Assembly: GCF_900230285.1 (NCBI RefSeq)
Contig: NZ_OCNK01000002.1
Coordinates: forward strand, 620,001 to 684,000
Origin: Blastococcus haudaquaticus
Lineage (GTDB): Bacteria; Actinomycetota; Actinomycetes; Mycobacteriales; Geodermatophilaceae
DNA length: 64,000 bases
Direction of reading: 5' to 3'
The notes below the pieces were generated by a model. That model saw only the letters and a list, made by a program, of their open reading frames with translations, searched no databases and had not been told where the DNA came from. Positions 1-9,600 of this stretch are shown here, piece after piece. The translations under genes were made by a program, and so were the position numbers. How positions within the stretch are numbered: the stretch's first letter is position 1; each line of letters opens with the position of its first letter.

Positions 1-427
<427 letters not shown>

Positions 428-621
428 TCACTCCCCTGCGCCGACGGCTGTGTCGACTCCCGAACCTAGTCGGTGGTCGCAGGTCACACCCCCTACCGAC
501 GAGTACGGCTGCCGGCGACCGGACGTGGGTCAGGAGGGGCGGGAGTGGCAGATCACACGCACCCGGCGCCGGGTGACGGCGTGAGCCTTGTGTTCCGTCG
601 TCGACCACTGGAGAGTTGCCG

Positions 622-1986
622 GTGTCGCGGACCTCGCGGCCACACGACAGTGGGCGAGGAATGACGCAGGACGACGCGCGGTCGACGACGTATGCACCGG
701 ACGACTCCGACGGCGGGCTCGCCGGGCTCGGGTTCGCCGACAGCGACGGGCGGTCCCGCGAGGAAAGCCTCGGCGAGCGCCTGCTCGGATCCCTCCTCGA
801 CCGGGCCCACCTCATGCCGCCCCGGCTGGTCGGCCCGCTCGTCGCCCAGGAGATCGCGGAGATGGGTGGACGCGACGTCTCGATCTACCTGCAGGACTTC
901 GACCACGCCGTCCTCCAGCCCCTCCAGGGGCCGGGTCTCGTCGGCGAGACGGAGCCGATCGACTCCAGCCCTGCCGGAGCCGCCTTCCGGACGGACACGC
1001 GCCAGGAGGAGCCCTGTTCCGACGGGTCGGTCCGCCTGTTCCTCCCCATGCTCGACGGGTCCGACCGCGTCGGGGTGCTGGCGTTCACCCTTCCCGAGGT
1101 CGACGACAACGACCGGCGGCTGGCGCAGCGGATCGCGGGCCTGACCGCCGACCTCGTGATCACCAAGTCCGGCTACACCGACACCTTCGCCCGCACGCGG
1201 ATGACGGCCCCGATGAGCCTGTCGGCCCACCTGCAGTGGCAGATGCTGCCGCCGCTGGTGATGACCACGCCCGACGTCGCGCTCGCCGGGGCCCTGGAGC
1301 CGGCCTACGACGTCGGCGGGGACAGCTTCGACTACTCCCTCGACGAGCAGACCCTCCACGTCGCGGTGTTCGACGCGATGGGCCACGGGGTCGAGGCGGC
1401 CACCATGGCCACCCTGCTCATCGCCGCCTACCGGCACGGCCGGCTGAACCGCAGCGAGCTGCCGGAGATCTACGCCGAGATGGACCACGTCATGAGCACG
1501 TCCTATCCCGGACGGTTCGCGACGGCGCTCATCGGCCGGCTGGACACCCCCACCGGCCGGCTCACCTGGATCAACGCCGGGCATCCCGCGGCGCTTCTCG
1601 TCCGCGACGGCCGGGTCGTCGACGAGCTGGGCGGCCCCGTCGCGCGACCGGTGGGACTCGGCGAGGGCGACCCCGTCGTCCACTCCCTGCAGCTGCAGCC
1701 GGGGGACCGGCTGCTCTTCTTCACCGACGGCGTCGTCGAGGAGCGCCTCGCCGACGGCGAGCAGTTCGGCGAGCTCCGGCTGCGCGAGTTCATCGAGGAC
1801 AACGCAGTGCACGAGCTCCCGGTCGCCGAGACGGTGCGGCTGCTGTCGCGCGAGCTGCTCCAGGGGCGCGGCGGTCGGACCACCGACGACGCGTCCCTGC
1901 TCATGGTCGAGTGGCGGGGGCCGCCGCGGGACGACGAGCTGGCCCGCAGCCGCCGCGGCACGATGCCGGGCACCGTCCTGGCCTGA
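622..1986 (+). CDS. PP2C-family (SpoIIE-type) serine phosphatase with N-terminal GAF-like sensor
   Basis: Predicted cytoplasmic protein phosphatase of the RsbU/SpoIIE type, which in actinobacteria dephosphorylates anti-anti-sigma factors; the partner is unknown here. Residues about 40-190 look GAF-like. Residues about 200-435 hold the phosphatase: DVGGDSFDYSL at about 230 and DAMGHGVEAA at about 251 supply metal ligands, followed by FTDGVVEER at about 367 and DDASLLMVEW near 420. The GTG at 622 is preceded by GGAGAG six bases away. An upstream TTG (616) touches that ribosome site, and ATG 661 is a shorter alternative. No partner anti-sigma or STAS gene lies nearby. Confidence 0.9.
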   Translation: MSRTSRPHDSGRGMTQDDARSTTYAPDDSDGGLAGLGFADSDGRSREESLGERLLGSLLDRAHLMPPRLVGPLVAQEIAEMGGRDVSIYLQDFDHAVLQPLQGPGLVGETEPIDSSPAGAAFRTDTRQEEPCSDGSVRLFLPMLDGSDRVGVLAFTLPEVDDNDRRLAQRIAGLTADLVITKSGYTDTFARTRMTAPMSLSAHLQWQMLPPLVMTTPDVALAGALEPAYDVGGDSFDYSLDEQTLHVAVFDAMGHGVEAATMATLLIAAYRHGRLNRSELPEIYAEMDHVMSTSYPGRFATALIGRLDTPTGRLTWINAGHPAALLVRDGRVVDELGGPVARPVGLGEGDPVVHSLQLQPGDRLLFFTDGVVEERLADGEQFGELRLREFIEDNAVHELPVAETVRLLSRELLQGRGGRTTDDASLLMVEWRGPPRDDELARSRRGTMPGTVLA

Positions 1987-2004
1987 GCACGGCGCCGTGG
2001 GCCC

Positions 2005-3219
<1,215 letters not shown>

Positions 3220-3220
3220 T

Positions 3221-3242
3221 CATGCAGGCATTTGCCTGCATG
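3221..3242. promoter_or_regulatory. 22-bp palindrome, candidate ArsR operator
   Basis: Perfect 9-bp inverted repeat CATGCAGGC / GCCTGCATG with a 4-base spacer (ATTT), ending eight bases before the GTG start of the ArsR-SRPBCC gene. ArsR repressors bind such symmetric sites over their own promoters, so autoregulation is likely. Position and symmetry are seen; the binding is inference. Confidence 0.6.
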
Positions 3243-3250
3243 ATGGTCGT

Positions 3251-4066
3251 GTGCCTGACGACCTCACCCCGGTGTTCAAGGCACTGGCCGATCCGACCAG
3301 ACGTCACCTGCTGGACCGCCTGCACGAACGCAATGGCCAGACGCTCGGCGAGCTGTGCAACGCGCTGTCGATGGCCCGCCAGTCGGCGTCCCAGCACCTC
3401 GCCGTCCTCGAGGCGGCGAACCTGGTGAGCACGGTCTGGCACGGCCGGCAGAAGCTGCACTACCTCAACCCCGTCCCCCTGCACGAGGTGCAGGAACGGT
3501 GGATCTCCACGTTCGAGACCCCCCGGTTGCGCGCGCTCGGCGCGATCCGGCATTCCGCAGAGGAGAACGCGATGACAACCCCACCCACCTACGTCTACGT
3601 CACCTACATCAAGGCCAGCGCGGAGCAGGTGTGGACGGCGCTCACCGATGCCGACCTGACTGCTCGTTACTGGGGCCACCGCAACGAGTCCGACTGGCAG
3701 GAGGGCTCCACCTGGGAGCACGTGCGCACGGACGGGTCCGGGATCGCCGACGTCGCCGGCACCGTGCTCGAGGTCCGCCGGCCCGAGCGGCTGGTGATGA
3801 CGTTCCCCGGCTCCGACGAGCAGCGGAACGGCACCCCGTCCCGGGTCACCTTCACCATCGAGCCGCACGAGGACATCGTCCGGTTGACGGTCCGGCACGA
3901 GGACATCCCCACCGAGGCCGACCTGGCCGCGCTGTCCGCCGGCTGGCCCGCCGTCCTGGCCAACCTCAAGTCGCTGCTCGAGACCGGCGCCGTCCTGCCA
4001 CAGGCTCCCTGGGAGATGCACGCACGCCTCCGGGAGGAGCAGATGGCGCGCACGACCTCCCGGTGA
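3251..4066 (+). CDS. ArsR-family regulator fused to SRPBCC (AHSA1-like) domain
   Basis: A 271-residue two-domain protein. Residues 1-105 are an ArsR winged helix (VFKALADPTRRHLLDRL, then the recognition segment MARQSASQHLAVLEAANLV). No metal-binding Cys pair is visible. Residues 108-271 are an SRPBCC domain (YVTYIKASAEQVWTALTD, then ARYWGHRN), a hydrophobic-ligand fold. In many actinobacteria these are two adjacent genes. Here residue 108 is a Met (ATG 3572) preceded by its own AGAGGAG six bases away, as if a second cistron start survived the fusion. The GTG start at 3251 has no clear ribosome site and may be leaderless. The ligand is unknown. Confidence 0.9.
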   Translation: MPDDLTPVFKALADPTRRHLLDRLHERNGQTLGELCNALSMARQSASQHLAVLEAANLVSTVWHGRQKLHYLNPVPLHEVQERWISTFETPRLRALGAIRHSAEENAMTTPPTYVYVTYIKASAEQVWTALTDADLTARYWGHRNESDWQEGSTWEHVRTDGSGIADVAGTVLEVRRPERLVMTFPGSDEQRNGTPSRVTFTIEPHEDIVRLTVRHEDIPTEADLAALSAGWPAVLANLKSLLETGAVLPQAPWEMHARLREEQMARTTSR

Positions 4067-4074
4067 GCGACCGT

Positions 4075-4097
4075 CGCCCCGGCCGTTGACCGGGGCG
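4075..4097 (+). terminator. Hairpin after the ArsR fusion
   Basis: CGCCCCGG, a 7-base loop, then CCGGGGCG begin eight bases after the stop codon. There is no T-tract, as is common for actinobacterial terminators. It separates the regulator from the hydrolase at 4165. Confidence 0.45.
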
Positions 4098-4164
4098 GGC
4101 GACGCCCCCACGCTGAGGGGGCTCCCGGTCCCGGGGCGCGCCCGTCCCGAGCAACGGGGAGACC

Positions 4165-5052
4165 ATGACGACCACAGAGACGATCGAGGTGCCGCACCTC
4201 GGCACCTCGACGATCGGCTACGCCTTCGGCAGGCCGTACGACGCCACCCTCCCGACGCTCGTCCTGGTCAACTCGTTCACCACGTCCGCGGATCTGTACC
4301 GACACCAGTTCGCCGACCCGGACCTCTCCGCCGCCGCCAACCTGCTGGCCATCGAGCCCTACGGCCACGGCGCCACCCGCGCCTCCTACGAGCAGTTCAC
4401 CTACTGGGACTCGGCGATCGCCGACCTGCAGGTACTGGGAGCGCTCGACATCCCCGAGGCGTTCGTCCTCGGCACCTCGCAGGGCGGCTGGATCGCTGCC
4501 CGCATGGCGATGCTCGCGCCCGGCACCGTCAAGGGCATCATCCCGCTCGGCACGTCGATGGACTTCGAGAGTCCGCGCAGCCGCGACCTGGGCTGCTGGG
4601 ACGGCGTCGGGTTCTGCGCACCGGCCATCGGGGCACTCTCCGAGAACGTCGGGGACGACTGGGTGATCCCCACCGATCTCGTCGACGCCGTCCTGGCAGA
4701 GGGTCTCGGCGAGGACGTGTCGCCGGAGGAGCGCAGCTTCTGGCACGACACGCACCAGCGGAACTACGCCGGGGACGCGGGCCGGGAACGCCTGCGGATC
4801 GCCACGATCAACCTGAGCGCCCGCGACGGCCTGCACGACCGCCTGGACGGCGTCCGGTGCCCGGTCCTGTGGCTGCACGGCACGTCCGACCCGGTCTACT
4901 CGGTCGCCAACGCGGAGGAGGAGATCCAGCTCTTCGTCAACAGTCCCGCCGCCGAACTCCGGGTCGTCGACGGCGGCCGGCACTTCCTCAGCGCCTCGCA
5001 CCCCGCCGTCGTCAACGCCGCCGCGAGGGAGTTCGTCGAACGCTGGAAGTAG
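4165..5052 (+). CDS. Alpha/beta hydrolase
   Basis: Cytoplasmic alpha/beta hydrolase of 295 residues; substrate unknown. The nucleophile elbow GTSQGG at about 103-108 places the Ser at 105. The acid is probably the Asp in HGTSDPVYS, and the His lies in GGRHFLSASH near residue 272. The N-terminal LVLVNSFTTSADLY holds the place of the usual HG oxyanion motif. ATG 4165 is preceded by GGGGA. It follows the ArsR-SRPBCC gene after a hairpin, so a shared function is possible but not shown. Confidence 0.85.
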   Translation: MTTTETIEVPHLGTSTIGYAFGRPYDATLPTLVLVNSFTTSADLYRHQFADPDLSAAANLLAIEPYGHGATRASYEQFTYWDSAIADLQVLGALDIPEAFVLGTSQGGWIAARMAMLAPGTVKGIIPLGTSMDFESPRSRDLGCWDGVGFCAPAIGALSENVGDDWVIPTDLVDAVLAEGLGEDVSPEERSFWHDTHQRNYAGDAGRERLRIATINLSARDGLHDRLDGVRCPVLWLHGTSDPVYSVANAEEEIQLFVNSPAAELRVVDGGRHFLSASHPAVVNAAAREFVERWK

Positions 5053-5100
5053 GGACCCGCACGACCGGTCCGTCACCCTCCCCCACGGCTCGGACCCTGG

Positions 5101-6162
5101 TCACCCCAGCGGCGGGATGATCCGCTCGGCCGACAGGCGGTCGAACAGCTCCAGGAAGCGGTCCTCGGTGTCGAAGCAGTCGGCGAAGCCGGCTCGGCGC
5201 AGCTTGATCGTGGAGCTGACGTTGTCGAAGCCGGACGTGAAGATGAACTCCCCGAACTCCCAGCGCACCAGGTCGCCGTAGGGCGTGTCCACCAGCCCGT
5301 GCCGGCCGACCAGCCGCTCCCACACGTCCCGCCGACCAGCCATCGCCTCGGCCAGCGGAACCGGCTGCGGCTCGGCGTACTCCATCCCGAAGTGCCGGGC
5401 GAAGGCCGGGAACAGGTGCCGCCAGCGCACCTGGTCGCCGTTGGTGACGTTGAAGATCTCGCCGTCCGCTCGCGGCTCGCCGCCGGCCCACACGGTGGCC
5501 CGGGCCAGCAGTTCGGCGTCGGTGACCTGGTAGAGCGCGTCATAGGCCGCCAGGCTCCCGGGGAACCGGAGCGGTTGGCCGAGTGCCTTGGCGATCGCGG
5601 CGTAGACGGCGATGACCATGAGCAGGTTCATGGGGTTGCCGACCGCGTACCCGATGACGCCCTCGGGGCGGAAGACCGTCAGCCGGAATCCGCGCGCGGC
5701 CGCGACCTCGCGCAGCAGGTCCTCCTGGTCGTAGTAGAAGTTCGGCTGGATGATCCGCGGGTCGGTCTCCTTGGCCGGGGTGTTGAAGAAGCCCATGTGC
5801 GCCCCGTAGGCCTTGCCGCCCTGGTAGAGCGTGACGTGCTCGAGGGGCGCGCCGGCACCCGCGAGTCCGTCGAGGGTGTGGCGAAGCAGGGCGACGTTCG
5901 CGTCGGACGCCTCCCGCGCCGTGGCCCGTTCGGTGTAAGCGGCGAAGACGAGGTGCGTCACGTCGCCGAGCTCGCTCAGGCCGGCCCGGGCGGCGTCCGG
6001 ATCGCCGAGGTCGACCGGCAGGTGGTACCAGCTGGTGTTCCGCGGCCGGCGGCGGCTCACCCCCCGGACGCGCCAACCCGGCCGCTTCGCGTACTCCGCG
6101 GCCGCGTGCGCTCCGATGACGCCTCCCGCCCCGGTGATCAGGACACTGCCGTCAGCGCTCAT
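5101..6162 (-). CDS. PRISE-like NAD(P)-dependent reductase (atypical SDR)
   Basis: A 353-residue Rossmann reductase. VLITGAGGVIGAHAA at the N-terminus is the nucleotide-binding motif, and GVSRRRP follows the second strand as in progesterone 5-beta-reductase/iridoid synthase-like enzymes. YQGGKAYGAH, PNFYYDQEDLL and the long C-terminal domain with GGEPRADGEIFNVTNGD also fit that family, which reduces conjugated enones. The substrate cannot be read from sequence. ATG 6162 has GGAG five bases upstream; longer in-frame extensions upstream look non-coding. It is convergent with the hydrolase at 4165. Confidence 0.85.
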   Translation of the reverse strand: MSADGSVLITGAGGVIGAHAAAEYAKRPGWRVRGVSRRRPRNTSWYHLPVDLGDPDAARAGLSELGDVTHLVFAAYTERATAREASDANVALLRHTLDGLAGAGAPLEHVTLYQGGKAYGAHMGFFNTPAKETDPRIIQPNFYYDQEDLLREVAAARGFRLTVFRPEGVIGYAVGNPMNLLMVIAVYAAIAKALGQPLRFPGSLAAYDALYQVTDAELLARATVWAGGEPRADGEIFNVTNGDQVRWRHLFPAFARHFGMEYAEPQPVPLAEAMAGRRDVWERLVGRHGLVDTPYGDLVRWEFGEFIFTSGFDNVSSTIKLRRAGFADCFDTEDRFLELFDRLSAERIIPPLG

Positions 6163-6452
6163 CGCTGCTCCATCCGTTCTTCCGCGCCTCGCTCCGCGGC
6201 GTCGGTCTCCGACCGCCGTCCTCCGACGCATCCATGCCACCCCGCGCCGCGGCTAACCCTGGCGAACCTCCCGCCCCACCAGAACCCGCCAGGCGCACGG
6301 TCAACATCTGACGAACCGGACCAGTCCGTCTCGTCTTCGCTCCCCCTCGCGGACCCGCCTCCGGCCGCTTACCGTGGGTAGCAGAACGGGCGCGCAACGT
6401 TGCCGGCGATGAGCCGGCTCCGCGACCCGAGGACCGAACCGAGGAGTACCAC
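6163..6452. other. Intergenic region between divergent genes
   Basis: 290 bases without a convincing gene. It must hold the promoters of the reductase (minus) and of the HTH protein (plus). A TACCGTGGGTAG stretch near 6370 could be a -10 region for the plus-strand gene, but no clear -35 was found. Confidence 0.5.
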
Positions 6453-6827
6453 GTGTCCCTTCCCCAGCGCTCCGCCGCCCCCGCTCTCGTCCGGCCGGCC
6501 GCCTACGGCCAGCGTCCCGTCGACCGGTCCGCGGTGCCCGGCCTGCGTCCGATGGTCCAGCAGCCGATGGGAGCGCGCCCCATGGTCGTCCGCCCGGGGT
6601 CGGGGCATCCGACCGGGTCCGCACCGGTGCTGCAGCGACCGGCTCCGCGCGCGGTCTCGTTCCTGACCGTGACCGAGGTGGCGGCGATCATGCGGGTCTC
6701 GAAGATGACGGTGTACCGCCTGGTGCACGGCGGGGAGCTGTCCGCCGTCCGCGTCGGCCGGTCCTTCCGGGTTCCCGAGCCGGCCGTGCGCTCCTACCTG
6801 GCCGGCGCCCGCACCGACGTCGCCTGA
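6453..6827 (+). CDS. Helix-turn-helix DNA-binding protein (excisionase/BldC-like fold)
   Basis: A 124-residue protein with a disordered Pro/Arg-rich N-terminus (residues 1-65) and a single MerR-like winged helix: LTVTEVAAIMRVSKMTVYRL at about 71-90, then GGELSAVRVGRSFRVPEPAV. This is the HTH_17 fold of BldC and phage excisionases. The GTG start at 6453 follows GAGGAG with good spacing. There is no integrase nearby, so a BldC-like regulatory role is more likely than an excisionase. The long N-terminal tail is unusual for BldC proteins. Confidence 0.85.
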   Translation: MSLPQRSAAPALVRPAAYGQRPVDRSAVPGLRPMVQQPMGARPMVVRPGSGHPTGSAPVLQRPAPRAVSFLTVTEVAAIMRVSKMTVYRLVHGGELSAVRVGRSFRVPEPAVRSYLAGARTDVA

Positions 6828-6858
6828 CGACGAGCCGCCCGCGCGCGGGCGGCCACGG

Positions 6859-7647
6859 TCAGCTCGACCGCCCCATCCCTGCATGGTCCGCACGCTTGAT
6901 GTCGGTCCAGCCGGTCCAGCCGCGCTCCTCGAGGAGCCGCAGCAGGCGCGGCGCGCAGGGAAAGGAGTCGACGAATGCCGCATCGAGCAGGGCGATCAGC
7001 TCCTTGCTGATCGGCTCGCCCTCCTCCATCCCCGCGGACTGGGCCTCGGCCGCCTCGATGAAGGCGGTCACCCGGTCCGCGAGCGAAGGCAGCCGCGGGT
7101 CGTCGGGCGTGCAGTCCACGAGGTCCCCGAGATCGAGGTACAGCCGGCGCAGCGTCTCGTGCTCGATCTGGGCGTGCTTGATCGCCATGAAGGCCGACAC
7201 CTGGTCGGGGATCTGCGCCGCGATGAGGATCCAGCTGTCGCGCTCGATGTCGATCAGTTCCTGCCGGAACCCGAGCTCCCGCATGCGGTCGAGGTAGGCG
7301 ACCGCCTCTGGCGGCAATGCCAGGCTGTCGCCCGCGGCGAGCTGGGCGATGCGTTCCCGGGAACGCTGCCGTGCCCGGATCTCGGCGCGCAGGCGGCGGT
7401 CCACATCCCGGACCGCCTCCGCGAACTCCTCGGCGTCCGCCGCCACCAGCTCGTGCACCCGCGACAGTGGGACGCCGGCATCGGCAAGGGTGCGGATCTT
7501 GATCAGTTCCACGACCGCAGCCGCGTCGTACCGCCGGTAGCCGGAGCGGTCACGTTCCGGCTCGGGGAGCAGTCCCCGCGAGTGGTAGTGCCGGACGGCG
7601 CGGACCGTCACCCCGGCGTACGAGGCGAGCTGGCTGATGGTCAGCAC
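6859..7647 (-). CDS. MerR-family transcriptional regulator
   Basis: A 262-residue regulator. The N-terminus LTISQLASYAGVTVRAVRHY is the MerR winged helix, followed by HSRGLLPEPERDRSGYRRYD, and a helical effector domain continues to the C-terminus. The GTG start at 7647 gives the correct N-terminus; the longer upstream frame reads through non-coding sequence. It lies downstream of, and on the same strand as, the ABC exporter genes (8587 and 7815), so it probably controls that exporter in response to a drug or lipid. The last residues (GWTGWTDIKRADHAG) are not family-typical. Confidence 0.88.
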   Translation of the reverse strand: MLTISQLASYAGVTVRAVRHYHSRGLLPEPERDRSGYRRYDAAAVVELIKIRTLADAGVPLSRVHELVAADAEEFAEAVRDVDRRLRAEIRARQRSRERIAQLAAGDSLALPPEAVAYLDRMRELGFRQELIDIERDSWILIAAQIPDQVSAFMAIKHAQIEHETLRRLYLDLGDLVDCTPDDPRLPSLADRVTAFIEAAEAQSAGMEEGEPISKELIALLDAAFVDSFPCAPRLLRLLEERGWTGWTDIKRADHAGMGRSS

Positions 7648-7814
7648 GGGGACCGACCTGCCAGCCTCCGCGCGGCGTCGCGGACGGCCAGGTGGTCGCG
7701 AGGCAGCAGCACCCTCGTCCGCACCTCCATCGCGCTCCACTCCCTTCTGCCGCCGACGGTCCCGGTCAGGACGTCCCTCATGATCATCGCTCCTCTTCCG
7801 TCCGTCGGTCGGGC

Positions 7815-8576
7815 TCAGGCGATCTTCCGGCGGTAGGTGCTCATCGCCAGCGCGTAGGCGACGACGAGCAGACCGACGCACCAGGCGACGGCGATCCAGC
7901 CGTCGTTGCCGATCGCCTGCTCGCCGTAGAGGCCGCGGATGGTGTTCACGATCGAGGTGACGGGCTGGTTGTCGGCGAACCAGCGCACCGGCCCCGGCAT
8001 GCCGTCGGTGGGCACGAAGGCCGAGCTGATGAACGGCAGGAAGATGAGCGGGTAGGAGAACCCGCTCACCCCGTCGATCGAGCTGGCGGTCAGCCCGGGG
8101 ATGACCGCCAGCCAGGTCAGCGCGAGGGTGAACAGCACCAGGATGCCGAGGACGGCGAGCCAGGCGAGCACGCCGGCCCCGGAACGGAACCCCATCGCCA
8201 GGGCGACCAGGACGACGAGCACCAGCGAGATCAGGTTGGCCACGATCGAGGTCAGCACGTGGGCCCACAGCACGGACGACCGGGCGATCGGCATCGACTG
8301 GAACCGTTCGAAGAGGCCACCCGAGACGTCGGTGAAGAGCCGGAACGCGGTGTAGGCGATGCCCGAGGCGACGGTGATGAGCAGGATGCCCGGCAGCAGG
8401 TAGGTGACGTACTCGCCGCCGCCGACGTCGATCGCGCCTCCGAAGACGTAGACGAACAGCAGGAGCATGACGATCGGCGTGACGGCCGTGGTGATGATCG
8501 TGTCCGGACTGCGCAGGATGTGCCGCAGGGACCGCTTGAGCAGGACGGTGGTGTCGTGGAAGGCGTCGGTGGTCAT
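7815..8576 (-). CDS. ABC-2 type transporter permease (DrrB-like)
   Basis: A 253-residue membrane protein with about six hydrophobic segments, including TAVTPIVMLLLFVYVFGGA, YLLPGILLITVASGIAYTAF and the central PLIFLPFISSAFVPTDGMPG, which is the conserved ABC2_membrane loop. It forms the membrane channel of a drug or lipid exporter with the ATPase encoded ten bases upstream. A MerR gene follows downstream. The daunorubicin-type DrrB family is the closest recognisable group; the substrate is unknown. Confidence 0.9.
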   Translation of the reverse strand: MTTDAFHDTTVLLKRSLRHILRSPDTIITTAVTPIVMLLLFVYVFGGAIDVGGGEYVTYLLPGILLITVASGIAYTAFRLFTDVSGGLFERFQSMPIARSSVLWAHVLTSIVANLISLVLVVLVALAMGFRSGAGVLAWLAVLGILVLFTLALTWLAVIPGLTASSIDGVSGFSYPLIFLPFISSAFVPTDGMPGPVRWFADNQPVTSIVNTIRGLYGEQAIGNDGWIAVAWCVGLLVVAYALAMSTYRRKIA

Positions 8577-8586
8577 CGTCGGGTCC

Positions 8587-9354
8587 TTACTTTTCGCGGC
8601 CGTCGTAGCCGATGATTGCCAGGAAGATGTCCTCGAGCGTCGGCTGCTTCTCGACGTACTCGACCGTGGTCGGCGGGAGCAGCTGCTTGAGCTCGGCGAG
8701 GGTGCCGTCGGCGATGATCCGTCCCTCGTGGAGGATCGCGATCCGGTCGGCCAGCTGCTCGGCCTCGTCGAGGTACTGCGTGGTGAGCAGCACCGTGGTG
8801 CCCTGGCCGGCGAGCGTCCGGACCGTCTCCCAGACCTCGATCCGCGACTGCGGATCCAGGCCCGTCGTCGGCTCGTCGAGGAAGAGCACCGGCGGGTCGC
8901 CGATCAGGCTCATCGCGATGTCGAGGCGACGGCGCATCCCACCGGAGTAGGTCGCCACCCTGCGTCCGGCGGCTTCGGTCAGCCCGAACCGGGCGAGCAG
9001 GTCGTCCGCGACCCGACCCGCATCCTCGATGCGCCGCAGTTCGGCGACGAGTACGAGGTTCTCCCTCCCGGTCAGGATCTCGTCGACGGCGGCGAACTGT
9101 CCGGTGAGGCTGATCGAGGCGCGGACCTCCGCCGGTCGGCCGGCGACGTCGTACCCGTTGACGGCTGCGGTCCCGCCGTCGGCCTTGAGCAGCGTGGACA
9201 GGATCTTCACCGCCGTGGTCTTGCCGGCGCCGTTGGAGCCGAGCAGGGCGAAGATGGTGCCGGAGGGGACGCTCAGGTCGACGCCCCTGAGGACCGCGTG
9301 GTCGCCGTAGGACTTGGTGAGCCCGGCGATCTGGATGGCTGGTGTCGTGGTCAC
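8587..9354 (-). CDS. ABC transporter ATP-binding protein (DrrA-like)
   Basis: A 255-residue nucleotide-binding subunit. The Walker A segment LLGSNGAGKTT is at about 37-47, the Q-loop region TGQFAAVDEILTGREN follows, the signature YSGGM is at 136-140, and Walker B VLFLDEPT starts at 156. The C-terminal tail PTLEDIFLAIIG is typical of DrrA-type exporters. It is the first gene of a three-gene unit with the permease (10-bp gap) and a MerR regulator. ATP hydrolysis drives export across the cytoplasmic membrane. Confidence 0.93.
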   Translation of the reverse strand: MTTTPAIQIAGLTKSYGDHAVLRGVDLSVPSGTIFALLGSNGAGKTTAVKILSTLLKADGGTAAVNGYDVAGRPAEVRASISLTGQFAAVDEILTGRENLVLVAELRRIEDAGRVADDLLARFGLTEAAGRRVATYSGGMRRRLDIAMSLIGDPPVLFLDEPTTGLDPQSRIEVWETVRTLAGQGTTVLLTTQYLDEAEQLADRIAILHEGRIIADGTLAELKQLLPPTTVEYVEKQPTLEDIFLAIIGYDGREK

Positions 9355-9410
9355 GGCGACAGCGTGGAGCCCTGACCCTGCGTCAAGGTCAAGCGCGAAT
9401 CACCGGAGCA

Positions 9411-9596
9411 TCACCCGGACGGCGCACATCCATTCTCGCTGGGGAGCGTCGGGCTCTCGGCGTCGGCCGGCTGCGCACGGGTCCGCGGCCTGACGGGAGG
9501 CCGGACCGGGCGGGCAGGCAGTTCGCGACGCCGCCGGGCCTCGGCGGCGAGCTGCCGGGCCGCGATCACGCTGGCCGGTTCGCGGGCGGAGGTCAC
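9411..9596 (-). CDS. Possible small Arg-rich protein
   Basis: A 61-residue reading frame starting at a GTG a few bases after the stop of the VanZ-VanY gene. It is rich in Arg, Ala and Pro (AARQLAAEARRRRELPARP) and matches no family I know. Close spacing after the upstream gene and a steady amino-acid composition favour a real gene; short length and high GC argue against. Treat as tentative. Confidence 0.25.
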   Translation of the reverse strand: MTSAREPASVIAARQLAAEARRRRELPARPVRPPVRPRTRAQPADAESPTLPSENGCAPSG

Positions 9597-9600
9597 GCCG

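Noticed and set aside
6453-6827. The HTH protein as a phage or island excisionase
   Set aside because: No integrase, recombinase or attachment repeats lie near it, and it is outside the stub-bracketed region.
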